Of a stretch of DNA of 64,000 bases, positions 18,959-26,742 are shown one piece after another. The stretch spans positions 1 to 64,000 of the forward strand of contig RHGE01000016.1 in the NCBI GenBank assembly GCA_004296775.1, written 5' to 3'. The notes beneath the pieces are model-generated. The model worked only from the letters and a program-made list of their open reading frames with translations. It had not been told where the DNA came from and ran no database searches. The stretch is from Marinilabiliaceae bacterium JC017 (GTDB taxonomy: Bacteria; Bacteroidota; Bacteroidia; Bacteroidales; Marinilabiliaceae). Each line of letters opens with the position of its first letter. The stretch's first letter is position 1. The position numbers and the translations under genes were made by a program.

Positions 18959-19681
18959 ATGAGCTTTAATACTATGAATAATATGAAATTCATCCTTAAG
19001 GATCTTAAGATAACTCCTGACGAGAATGACTTCGCGGCTATACCGTCTGAAGTCATTTACCGGGACCGGTCCGACCTGATAAAACAAATCATCAAACAAG
19101 AGGGGACCATATTAAAAGAAACGGAAACACAGGCTGGCGTTGATGCCCTGTTCAAGTTCATTCTGAAGAACTTTGAGCAAGGCATTGGCTACCGTGATGA
19201 CGTCATTACCATCACCCCCACCATCCAGGGTGTTTTCAATGGAAGTGACGACCGTTTTGATCGGGAACGCCACACGGTGACAGCCTCCCTGGCTCCCGGC
19301 ACAGACCTGAAACTGGCGGCTTCGCGCATTGAGCCAATGAAGATTGACGCGAAAGATCTTTCACCAAAAATTGAAACCATCCGCGACCTCATCAGCAATG
19401 AGGTAAACGGCACCATTGCTGCCCGCAGTATTGTGGAAATTAACGGTGACTATCTCAAATTAGATCCGGAAGACCAAGAACAAGGGGTATTCCTGGTTAA
19501 CACCACCAATGGTAACCGGATTAGAATAGCAAATTACCGCGAGGTGTATCCTAAAAGAATCACCTTACTTACCCCGTCCGATTTGCCAGCCGGGACTTAC
19601 AATTTTGAAGTGCGGGCAACATTCCGCAATTCAAAATCAATTCGCATTGGCAAATCAACCATTGAAATAACTGTCGCTTAA
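18959..19681 (+). CDS. HU-type DNA-binding protein with C-terminal DUF4469 Ig-like domain
   Basis: A 240-aa nucleoid-type protein common in Bacteroidota. Residues 10-130 match the HU-like N-terminal DNA-binding domain (MKFILKDLKITPDENDFAAIP; GVFNGSDDRFDRERHTVTASLAPGT in two blocks). Residues 140-240 match the DUF4469 Ig-like fold (ARSIVEINGDYLKLDPEDQEQGVFLV; LTPSDLPAGTYNFEVRA). ATGs at 18974 and 18983 are alternative starts. It stands alone between the cassette repeat and a tandem-repeat array, has its own terminator, and may be under leader attenuation. The role is probably architectural DNA binding; targets are unknown. Confidence 0.85.
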   Translation: MSFNTMNNMKFILKDLKITPDENDFAAIPSEVIYRDRSDLIKQIIKQEGTILKETETQAGVDALFKFILKNFEQGIGYRDDVITITPTIQGVFNGSDDRFDRERHTVTASLAPGTDLKLAASRIEPMKIDAKDLSPKIETIRDLISNEVNGTIAARSIVEINGDYLKLDPEDQEQGVFLVNTTNGNRIRIANYREVYPKRITLLTPSDLPAGTYNFEVRATFRNSKSIRIGKSTIEITVA

Positions 19682-19707
19682 TTTAATTCAACATTTGAAA
19701 CCGCATT

Positions 19708-19737
19708 AAACCCCTCACAAGAGGGGTTTCCTTTTTT
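19708..19737 (+). terminator. Intrinsic terminator after the HU/DUF4469 gene
   Basis: Perfect 9-bp stem (aaacccctc / gaggggttt) with an acaa loop, followed by cc and six T residues. It begins 27 bases after the HU-type stop codon on the same strand. Confidence 0.88.
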
Positions 19738-19872
19738 CCAGTATTAGGTGGAAAGAAATATAAACAGGTGGAAATAGATGGAAATAGTGGAAGTACAATG
19801 GAAATAGGTAGAGACAAAGGAAGATAGATGGAAAGAAATAGAGACAAGTAGAAAAAAAATGAAAAATGGGAG
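19738..19872 (+). repeat. Degenerate 'ggaaatagatggaaa' simple repeat 3' of the HU gene
   Basis: About 130 bases of purine-rich units such as ggtggaaatagatggaaat and ggtagagacaaaggaagatag. The same theme recurs near 18418-18460 and, complemented, at 27400-27475 and 30350-30430. No coding capacity is supported. Confidence 0.6.
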
Positions 19873-19949
19873 AGCCATTAAAATACAAAAAACACCCCAT
19901 AACACTCTATCCCTTATACTTACACACAATATAAATAACTCTGCGTTTT

Positions 19950-20225
19950 TTGTCGTGCCTAATCAACCTACGTTGTCATGCCTAGTCAACCTACGTTGTC
20001 ATGCCTAGTCAACCTACGTTGTCATGCCTAGTCAACCTACGTTGTCGTGCCTAGTCAACCTACGTTGTCATGCCTAGTCAACCTACGTTGTCATGCCTAG
20101 TCAACCTACGTTGTCATGCCTAGTCAACCTACGTTGTCATGCCTAGTCAACCTACGTTGTCATGCCTAGTCAACCTACGTTGTCGTGCCTAGTCAACCTA
20201 CGTTGTCATGCCTAGTCAACCCCAG
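19950..20225. repeat. Twelve-unit 23-bp tandem repeat array
   Basis: Consensus unit ttgtcatgcctagtcaacc followed by tacg, repeated with exact 23-bp periodicity from 19950; the twelfth unit diverges at its 3' end. Units differ only by g for a in tgtcgtg (units 1, 5 and 11) and by one base in unit 1 (aatcaacc). There are no spacers, so this is a minisatellite and not a CRISPR array. The near identity of the units implies recent expansion. Confidence 0.95.
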
Positions 20226-20455
20226 CTGGCGCGGATTTGCAATCCGTGCCTCTTCAATTAACCACAACACCCCCTTCTATCTAACCTGCCAACCGAGGTA
20301 AGTGACAAAAAAAAACAACACCACCAATTGCCTCTGGCCTTTATCTTCATTCATCTATTTTTACCTCTTATGGTTAATTAAAAACCTTGCAAAGCATCTA
20401 CCTGGAACATTTTGCGATTAGCAGTTTTTAGCACAGATTGCAAATCCGCGCTAGC
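20225..20455. mobile_element. MITE-like element bounded by imperfect 26-bp inverted repeats
   Basis: The left end (20225-20250, core gcggatttgcaatccgtgcc) and right end (20430-20455, core gcacagattgcaaatccgcg) are reverse complements at 23 of 26 positions. They enclose about 180 bases without a gene. A related half copy (gcatcgatttgcaatcggta) is at 27180-27200. No transposase is present, so a non-autonomous element is the likely reading; a REP/RAYT-type repeat is an alternative. Confidence 0.5.
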
Positions 20456-20807
20456 GGGGACAGTAGGGACATAGGCTCGAGAAACCAAGTTAAGGCCAAA
20501 CGCCTCCCCTCCAATTCTTATAAAACTGATACTTAATGTTAAAAATCATATACCTGAAACCCCCATTTAGCGGCATGTTTTGTTATTTTTGGGGAGCTTA
20601 AATCAGTCTGATGAAAAACTACCCATACTATTCATTGAAATTACTCAATACTGGATTCAATTCTATTGCATACACTTACTCCCCGCACTCATTTTCTGGC
20701 TGAAACTGTATAAATTGTATTCCTTTGGCTTGAAGGAATATAAATATAAGAAATTGATTATACTCAATAATAAAGCGCAATTTACCCAAACAAAAACTCA
20801 GAACAAT

Positions 20808-22130
20808 ATGAAATTTAAATACATAGAAAATATTGGAAGTGGAGGATTTGGTATTGTAGATAAAGTCTGTGATGAAAATGGAAATGAATATGCAAAAAAG
20901 ACTTTTTCTATCAATCAAGGACCTAGTTTCCCCAAACAATTAGAAGAGAATGTTAAGAAAAGGTTTATTAGGGAAGCTCAGATTCAGAATGAATTGATTC
21001 ATGACAATATTGTTCCAATTATTTTTTCTTCTTTAGAAGAAAATCCTCCAAGCTTTATAATGAAACTTGCTGATTCATCCTTAGATAAAGATATTCAAAA
21101 TAGCAAAAATTTAAATGGTAATTTCTTAGATGCAATTTTAGATATTTTAGCTGGATTAGAAAAGTTACATGATTTAGAAATATATCATAGAGATTTAAAA
21201 CCTGCTAATATTTTACGTTTTAGAAATTCAAGAGACTATTATGCTATCGGCGATTTTGGTTTAATGTCTATCAATCAAACACAAATCTCCACTCTCACAC
21301 AAACTGGAATGCGCATGGGATCAGATTATTATACTGCTCCAGAGATTGTAAAAGATCTAAGAAAGGCAAGTATACAATCAGACATTTATTCAGTAGGTTG
21401 TATTATTCATGATTTTATAGGTACAGAAGATAGAATTCCTTGTGGAGAAATTGATGAGGATGGAGATTATGCTGGAATACTTAGAAATTGTACAAGAAAA
21501 GATCCTAATAGGAGATTTAAAACTGTAAAAAATCTAAGGGAAGCAATTTTATCATTAGGTGATGTAAGCGTAAGTGCGAAAACCGATAAAAACAAAAAGC
21601 TATTTACCTATCTTGATGCTGAACAAGAAGACATATCCGAAGGAAATTGGATCGAAATCATAGGTTTCATTGAAGATGAATATGAAAATGAAGAAGATGC
21701 AATTTCTTTAATGAAAAAAATTAGCATCCAACAAATTGACTCTTTACTAATAAATTATATCGATTTAGGCAATAGACTTGGGATGATGTTTTCAAAGTGG
21801 ATTAGAAACACTTCATTCAATTTTGATTATTGTGACGGCCTTTCGTTACGTCTATCTAAATTCATCGATAATTGCAAAATAAATGTTCAATCAGAATGTC
21901 TTATGGCAATGCTTTACTTAGGGACTAGTCACAATAGATGGTACGTTGAAAAAATGTTTGTTGACTATGTGGGTTCGAGTTTGCAAACAAACTTGGCTAA
22001 GAGACTGGCAATTGAATTTATTACGGATTCTAAAAAAGCAAAACAAGCAGTACAACATTTAACCCACTCAATTCATTATACAATTAGTAACTTGCATCCA
22101 ATTTTATTAGACGCATACAGAAAATTATAA
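20808..22130 (+). CDS. Eukaryotic-type Ser/Thr protein kinase
   Basis: Cytoplasmic kinase of about 440 aa, starting at MKFKYIENIGSGGFGIVDK; the longer in-frame start at 20580 adds 76 residues that do not belong to the fold. Kinase elements are in order: Gly-rich loop IGSGGFGIV, invariant Lys in EYAKKTF, catalytic loop YHRDLKPANIL, DFG in IGDFGLMS, and an APE-like segment YYTAPEIV. Residues from about 255 to 440 form an unassigned helical domain rather than PASTA or membrane segments. The stop shares one base with the start of the PP2C phosphatase gene (taATG). Base composition is markedly more AT-rich than the neighbouring genes, consistent with acquisition. Possible roles are stress signalling or phage defence; neither is shown. 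Confidence 0.9.
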   Translation: MKFKYIENIGSGGFGIVDKVCDENGNEYAKKTFSINQGPSFPKQLEENVKKRFIREAQIQNELIHDNIVPIIFSSLEENPPSFIMKLADSSLDKDIQNSKNLNGNFLDAILDILAGLEKLHDLEIYHRDLKPANILRFRNSRDYYAIGDFGLMSINQTQISTLTQTGMRMGSDYYTAPEIVKDLRKASIQSDIYSVGCIIHDFIGTEDRIPCGEIDEDGDYAGILRNCTRKDPNRRFKTVKNLREAILSLGDVSVSAKTDKNKKLFTYLDAEQEDISEGNWIEIIGFIEDEYENEEDAISLMKKISIQQIDSLLINYIDLGNRLGMMFSKWIRNTSFNFDYCDGLSLRLSKFIDNCKINVQSECLMAMLYLGTSHNRWYVEKMFVDYVGSSLQTNLAKRLAIEFITDSKKAKQAVQHLTHSIHYTISNLHPILLDAYRKL

Positions 22131-22837
22131 TGAAAATAGATATCTATAAATACACTAACAAAGGCCCAAGATCAGAAAATCAAGACTCATTAGGATATAA
22201 GAGATTTGATCAATCTTTTATTGCTTGTATTGCTGATGGTGTTGGAGGAGCGAATGGTGGAAAATTTGCTTCTCAATACAGTGTTGACAAATTCCTTAAA
22301 ACAGTCTCCAACTTTAATGATAGTCTTAATCCAGTTGTTGAATCTATTCATAAATCAATAGTTGAACTACAAAAAAAGGATGAGCAATATAGTAGAATGG
22401 CTACAACTTTTACAGGTTGTCTAATATATCAAGAAAAGATTAAGGGAGTGCATTTAGGAGATAGTCGTTTGTGTATATTAAGAAGAAATGGCATAAAGCA
22501 ATTAACAATCAATCATACTGAGGTTAACCGTCTGCTTCGCGCTGGAAAACTCACAAAAGAAGAAGCAATAAATTATCCAAGAAAAAATGTTTTAGAGAGT
22601 GCCATCGGCATAAAAGACATTATCACAATTCAGAATTTTGAATTTGATTTGGAAAATAAGGATAGAATTCTAATTACCACAGATGGAGTCCATGATGTGA
22701 TTAGCAAAGTTGAGTTTAGGGATTTATCTAAGAAAAACAAAAGCATTAATGACTTTGGTGATAATTTAGTATCTATTTTGCAGCAGAAAAAAATAACAGA
22801 CAATTTGACATTTCTTATAATTGAATTAAATAAATAA
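22130..22837 (+). CDS. PP2C-family Ser/Thr phosphatase
   Basis: A 235-aa metal-dependent phosphatase, the presumed partner that reverses phosphorylation by the overlapping kinase gene. PP2C motifs are RSENQDSLGYK, IADGVGGANGGKFAS (metal-binding Asp-Gly), GVHLGDSRLCIL, and ITTDGVHDVI near the end. No membrane segment or extra domain is present. It is translationally coupled to the kinase by a one-base overlap and shares its AT-rich composition. The pairing resembles PpkA/PppA or PrkC/PrpC modules, but no type VI secretion or cell-wall genes are nearby. Confidence 0.9.
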   Translation: MKIDIYKYTNKGPRSENQDSLGYKRFDQSFIACIADGVGGANGGKFASQYSVDKFLKTVSNFNDSLNPVVESIHKSIVELQKKDEQYSRMATTFTGCLIYQEKIKGVHLGDSRLCILRRNGIKQLTINHTEVNRLLRAGKLTKEEAINYPRKNVLESAIGIKDIITIQNFEFDLENKDRILITTDGVHDVISKVEFRDLSKKNKSINDFGDNLVSILQQKKITDNLTFLIIELNK

Positions 22838-22957
22838 AAAACCACTTAAAGTAGTATTAATCCGCTTGGCCATTATCAACTCATAGAGCCTCCCACTCCA
22901 CAGACAAATCAATTCTCGTATACGGCAGTTCTGTAAATCCATCACCAAACCAACAAC

Positions 22958-23458
22958 ATGAATCAAGTAAAACAAATAATAGAACACTTACAGCTACAGC
23001 CCCATCCCGAGGGAGGCTATTTCAGAGAGACCTACCGGAGTGCGGGTGAAATAAACCCGGACAGCCTGGGGGCAGCCTACAACGGGAAAAGAAACTACTC
23101 CACCTGTATCTATTTCCTGCTGACCTCTGATATGTTTTCGGCATTTCACAGAATCAAACAGGATGAAATCTGGCATTTCTATGACGGCTCTCCCCTCCGC
23201 CTTCACATGATAGCTCCAAACGGCGACTATTCGCATGTGGTGATTGGTCGTGATATCGCCAACCAACAGACGCCTCAATTCGTGGTGCCGGGTGGTTACT
23301 GGTTTGCCGCCGATATTATTAATGAGGATGCCTACTCCCTGGTGGGGTGCACCGTATCCCCCGGCTTTGACTTTAACGACTTTGATCTTCCCTCCCGGGA
23401 GATGCTGATGGCCCAATTTTCGCAACACCGGGAGATCATTGAACGGTTGACCCAGTAG
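22958..23458 (+). CDS. Cupin-fold DUF985 protein
   Basis: A 166-aa single-domain cupin. The N-terminus IIEHLQLQPHPEGGYFRETYRS and the core ICIYFLLTS-type strand, followed by FHRIKQDEIWHFYDG, FVVPGGYWFAA and LVGCTVSPGFDFNDFDL, match the DUF985 family. The family is widespread and its activity is not firmly established (sugar epimerase or lyase-like functions have been suggested). It is monocistronic, and its stop is followed at once by a purine-rich repeat. Confidence 0.9.
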   Translation: MNQVKQIIEHLQLQPHPEGGYFRETYRSAGEINPDSLGAAYNGKRNYSTCIYFLLTSDMFSAFHRIKQDEIWHFYDGSPLRLHMIAPNGDYSHVVIGRDIANQQTPQFVVPGGYWFAADIINEDAYSLVGCTVSPGFDFNDFDLPSREMLMAQFSQHREIIERLTQ

Positions 23459-23733
23459 AGGTTAGAGGCTAGAAGTTAGAGATTAGAGGATAGAGACAGG
23501 AGGATAAAGAAAAGTGGGACAGCCACGGGGATTCAGAATAACATTAACCACCCAACAGTGCCATCGGCACGACAGTATGGTAGATTTAAAAGAGGCCACT
23601 ACACGAGTGCCGTAGGTATGACAGAAGGAAGTAGAGTTTGTGTTAACCTCCCATATTAAAACACAGAGACACTGAGGCACAGAGTTTTTAAAAGGTCACA
23701 ATAACGCAAATCTCCAAATTACGAGCCAGGCCA

Positions 23734-23942
23734 TGATGATCCGAAGCAGGGCGGGCCCGTCAAATAAGCGGGCCGGCGTTGGCGCGACGAAGAGGAATGC
23801 GGGAATTCTGGCATGTGGGTTGGCAAAAATTCATCGAGGAGGCTTTATTCAATTAGCAGTTAATAGTAAACAATTAACAGTGGATTTAGATTTACTTCGA
23901 TTTTGGGGCGATGCCAAAAATGAAGTACGGTCCGGGACAACG
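23734..23942. repeat. 200-bp dispersed element, copy B (inverted, interrupted)
   Basis: Reverse-complement copy of the elements at 8720 and 26911. It keeps both ends (cgggcccgtcaaataagcgg on one side, gggacaacgtccc on the other), but the middle after 'catcgaggaggc' is replaced by unrelated bases including agttaatagtaaacaattaa, which breaks the reading frame seen in copy A. Confidence 0.8.
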
Positions 23943-24189
23943 TCCCGATTATCACTGACTATTATGCGACTCCGCCGGAGTCGGGTTCAGGTGGCAAAAC
24001 ACATGCTACAAACATTTGATACCTCCGGCATCTTTCCTACAATGCTTCAATGGCTACCACCCAATTTCCTCAAATACAATACATGATACTCCCTTCAACC
24101 AAATATCAGCTGAACCAATGATCGTGAATTAATCCTTTCTCTAGTGAGCAGATTCTGATTCATGTGGAGGATGAAATGCCATAGAATTC

Positions 24190-24430
24190 AGGCCTGAAAG
24201 GCCATTTGTATCAGCATAGGGTTTTAACCCTATGGTTATTGGAGTTTGTAAATCCAACCCTGAAAGGGTGTTTGTGCTGTATAGTTATGATAGTATATAA
24301 TACCAAATACATTTCAAAATGACATAGGTATAATACATATCAGGCCTTCAGCCTTCCTTATTCCCGTGATTGGAAACACAGGGTTAAAACCCTGTGCTGT
24401 TACAAACACTCCTTTGGAGTTTATCATGTT
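24190..24430. repeat. Dispersed palindromic element, copies 2 and 3
   Basis: Copy 2 (24190-24285) holds ggcctgaaaggcc, catagggttttaaccctatg and accctgaaagggt; this is the reverse complement of the layout at 8450-8540. Copy 3 (24340-24430) is a worn version with cacagggttaaaaccctgtg. No gene is present. Confidence 0.7.
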
Positions 24431-24711
24431 ACATCCAACCTATCATTTCTCATGACTACCAGCACTCCTTTATGTCTCAGAATTCAGGATGGTTGCAGAC
24501 TCCCACTCATACAAGGAGAGGGCCGGGGTGAGCGCGACAAAGAAAGTAGTGAACAGTGAACAGTGAGCTGGTTCTTGATGACCGCAAAAACACATCATCA
24601 CTTATGCACTCACAGTTACTTCCCATTTTAAGTCTCTTACAGTAGTGAGCCAGCCACAGACAAATGGTATAATTCAATGACAAAAAAGTGATCTGAAGAG
24701 AAAAATAAACG

Positions 24712-24742
24712 TTCCCATAATGGGAATCATTTATTACCTTTG
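24712..24742 (+). promoter_or_regulatory. higBA promoter and palindromic operator
   Basis: The palindrome ttcccat-a-atgggaa (24712-24726) sits where a -33 element would be, and a perfect Bacteroidota -7 box TACCTTTG (consensus TAnnTTTG) follows at 24735-24742, 20 bp before the HigB start codon. This is the expected layout for autorepression by the HigA antitoxin. Confidence 0.75.
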
Positions 24743-24761
24743 CATACAGAATAAACTGCAT

Positions 24762-25058
24762 ATGAAACGAATATTTGCAAAAAGTACATTAAAACAATTT
24801 TGGGAAAAACATGCAGATGCGGAACAATACTTAAAAACATGGTATGATACAGCCATGAATTCCGACTGGAAAAATCCCAATGATATAAAACAGACTTATG
24901 CAAATGCCAGTATATTGAAAAACGGAAGAATAGTCTTTAACATCAAGGGTAACACGTATCAACTAATTGTAAAATTCAATTTTGAGAAACAATGGGCATT
25001 TATTCGATTCATAGGAACGCATTCTGCATATGAAATAATTGACGCTAACACCATTTAA
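24762..25058 (+). CDS. higB: HigB-family mRNA-interferase toxin
   Basis: A 98-aa RelE/HigB-type toxin that would cleave ribosome-bound mRNA. The ATG at 24762 (MKRIFAKSTLKQFWEKH) is preferred over the in-frame ATG at 24720, which lies inside the operator and upstream of the promoter box. Family features are the ALKTWYDTA-like helix (AEQYLKTWYDTAMNSDWKNPNDIK), NGRIVFNIKGNTYQLIVKF and WAFIRFIGTHSAYEII near the C-terminus. The toxin gene comes first, as is usual for higBA, and the antitoxin starts 8 bases after it. Confidence 0.92.
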   Translation: MKRIFAKSTLKQFWEKHADAEQYLKTWYDTAMNSDWKNPNDIKQTYANASILKNGRIVFNIKGNTYQLIVKFNFEKQWAFIRFIGTHSAYEIIDANTI

Positions 25059-25066
25059 AAAAAACC

Positions 25067-25435
25067 ATGGATATTAAACTAATTAAGACAGACGCTGATT
25101 ATCAAAGAGCTTTGAACAGACTTGACGAGCTATTTGATGCACCCATTGGGTCACCCGAAAGTGATGAAGCTGATATCCTTGGCTTGATCATTGATGAATA
25201 CGAAAAAAAGCATTATCCAATTGAAGCACCTGATCCTATTGAAGCGATAAAAATACGAATGGAAGAGATGCAATTAAAACAGGTTGATTTAATTGCAGAA
25301 CTGGGAGGAAAAAACAGGGTCTCTGAAATTCTCAATCGCAAACGTAAATTGACCATTGAAATGATTCGTAAATTAACCGTTCGATTGAATCTCTCAGCTG
25401 AATTATTAATAAAGGATTACCAATTACTACATTGA
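25067..25435 (+). CDS. higA: HigA-family antitoxin, XRE helix-turn-helix
   Basis: A 122-aa antitoxin that should neutralise HigB and repress the pair. The N-terminal half (DADYQRALNRLDELFDAPIGSPESDEADILGLIIDEYE) is the typical helical part of this HigA class; the C-terminal half is the helix-turn-helix (MEEMQLKQVDLIAELGGKNRVSEILNRKRKLTIEMIRKLTVRLNL). It starts 8 bases after higB and is followed at once by a strong terminator. Confidence 0.93.
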   Translation: MDIKLIKTDADYQRALNRLDELFDAPIGSPESDEADILGLIIDEYEKKHYPIEAPDPIEAIKIRMEEMQLKQVDLIAELGGKNRVSEILNRKRKLTIEMIRKLTVRLNLSAELLIKDYQLLH

Positions 25436-25440
25436 TAAAT

Positions 25441-25485
25441 AGAATGCACGCCGAAGGCCCCGTTTTCGGCGTGCATTCTATTTCA
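25441..25485. terminator. Bidirectional terminator between higA and the polysaccharide locus
   Basis: A perfect 15-bp stem (agaatgcacgccgaa / ttcggcgtgcattct) with a 9-base loop, flanked by short T-rich sequence on both strands. It starts 6 bases after higA and lies about 60 bases beyond the last gene of the converging minus-strand locus, so it may serve both. Confidence 0.85.
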
Positions 25486-25542
25486 GATAATCTATAAAGT
25501 AATACCAAGCAAGCTCCCGACTATTTTCCTCTTTTAGAAACA

Positions 25543-26742
25543 TTAAGGTTCTGTTACCACTCCCCGCCTGGCCCGTTCCCAGTTCACCGACTGACTCTTT
25601 TTCAGGTAACGTATCAGCCCCAGGTATACGGCATAATTCATCATCAGAAAATAGTAGGGCACAAAGAGTATTTTGAGCTTCACCTCCTGATTCTTGGTTA
25701 TAATACCGGCGATGGCCAGGGCATAAAACACCACCTGCAGGAAGAAGAGAATCTGATAGAATCCACTCCAGCTGATCCCGGGATCATTGCACAACAGATA
25801 ATTCAAAACAAACACCAAAGGAATGGCCAGTGGTGCCAGGGTCCAGCGCAACACCCGGTGCGAGATAAATTGGAAGGCCAGCAAGCCGTAACGAAACACA
25901 TTCATCAAATGCCGCAGCCGCACGATGGACTGAATGCCTCCGGCAGCAATGCGCACCTTACGCTTAAGCTCCTCCTCCACATTGGCGGAGGCGGTTTCTA
26001 TGGCATAGGCTTCGGGGTCGTACTGCACCGTGTATCCTTTGGCCGCAATGCGCAATGAGATGATGAAATCATCCAACAGCGTGTCAGGCTCCACGGCTTC
26101 AAACAACTCGGTACGGATGGCAAACAACTCCCCGGCGGCTCCTACCACCGTATTCAGCTCGGCATCCCACCGTTTCAGGGTTGACTCATAGCGCCAATAG
26201 ATGCCCTCTCCGGCCCCTGCTGCCGCATCTTCTGCCTTGCTGTATATCCGTTTCTCTCCCGAGACACACCCCACCTGCTTATCGCGGAACAGGTTCACGA
26301 TGCGCCGCACCGATTCTTCACCCAGGAAGGTATTGGCATCAGAAAAGATCACAATGGACGTATCAACCAGTGGCATGGCCCGGTTAATGGCAGCAATCTT
26401 ACCCTGCCGCTCCGGTTGGTGAAGCACCGTCACATCTGCATAATCTTTCAACAGCTGGTCGGTGCCATCATCCGAACCATCGGTAACCCATACCTGTTTG
26501 AGCTTTTCTGCCGGGTAGTCCAGCCCACATGTATTGCTGACCTTGTCCTTCACCATTTCCTTCTCATTAAACGCCGCCACCAATAAGGTCACTTCCGGCT
26601 CATAAGCCTCCACAGCATCATCAGGTGCTTTCCTGAGCCAACGTTTGATTCGCACCATTAAATAGAGTACCATGCCATATCCCAGGTAGGTATAAAACAA
26701 GAGAAACAGCAGTATCCAGAAGATGATTTCAAGTGTTTGCAT
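25543..26742 (-). CDS. Membrane glycosyltransferase, family 2
   Basis: A processive-type GT2 of 399 aa with one N-terminal membrane segment (TLEIIFWILLFLLFYTYLGYGMVLYLMV), the GT-A catalytic domain (LLVAAFNEKEMV; WVTDGSDDGTD; IVIFSDANTFL; GAAGELFAIR; LLDDFIISLRIAAKGY) and several C-terminal membrane segments. It probably adds or polymerises sugars at the inner membrane for the exopolysaccharide. It is the most distal gene of the locus and is separated from the acetyltransferase by a 767-base repeat-rich gap, so it may have its own promoter. Confidence 0.9.
   Translation of the reverse strand: MQTLEIIFWILLFLLFYTYLGYGMVLYLMVRIKRWLRKAPDDAVEAYEPEVTLLVAAFNEKEMVKDKVSNTCGLDYPAEKLKQVWVTDGSDDGTDQLLKDYADVTVLHQPERQGKIAAINRAMPLVDTSIVIFSDANTFLGEESVRRIVNLFRDKQVGCVSGEKRIYSKAEDAAAGAGEGIYWRYESTLKRWDAELNTVVGAAGELFAIRTELFEAVEPDTLLDDFIISLRIAAKGYTVQYDPEAYAIETASANVEEELKRKVRIAAGGIQSIVRLRHLMNVFRYGLLAFQFISHRVLRWTLAPLAIPLVFVLNYLLCNDPGISWSGFYQILFFLQVVFYALAIAGIITKNQEVKLKILFVPYYFLMMNYAVYLGLIRYLKKSQSVNWERARRGVVTEP

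Larger units (their letters stand above)
23459..24700. repeat. 1.2-kb non-coding region of mixed repeats
   Basis: No gene is supported. In order: a purine tract (23457-23517); a short repeat of the type gtgccatcggcacgac / gtgccgtaggtatgac (about 23560-23625); a 'cacagagacactgaggcaca' unit (23662-23687); element copy B (23734-23942) and a palindromic gactccgccggagtc (about 23970); palindromic elements at 24190-24430; and an 'agtgaacagtgaacagtgag' run near 24548. The frame at 23733-24086 is built from these repeats and is rejected. Confidence 0.65.

Noticed and set aside
19950-20225. Tandem array as a CRISPR locus
   Set aside because: Units are contiguous 23-bp repeats without unique spacers, and no cas genes are near.
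20584-20591. Bacteroidota -7 box TATTTTTG as the kinase promoter
   Set aside because: No TTTG -33 element lies at a suitable distance and it would leave a leader of over 200 bases, so support is too weak to list.
20580-20807. N-terminal extension of the Ser/Thr kinase
   Set aside because: The added 76 residues are hydrophobic and lie outside the kinase fold; the ATG at 20808 begins exactly at the Gly-rich loop strand.
23733-24086. 117-codon plus-strand frame
   Set aside because: Built from an interrupted repeat copy and palindromic elements, with no protein-like conservation.
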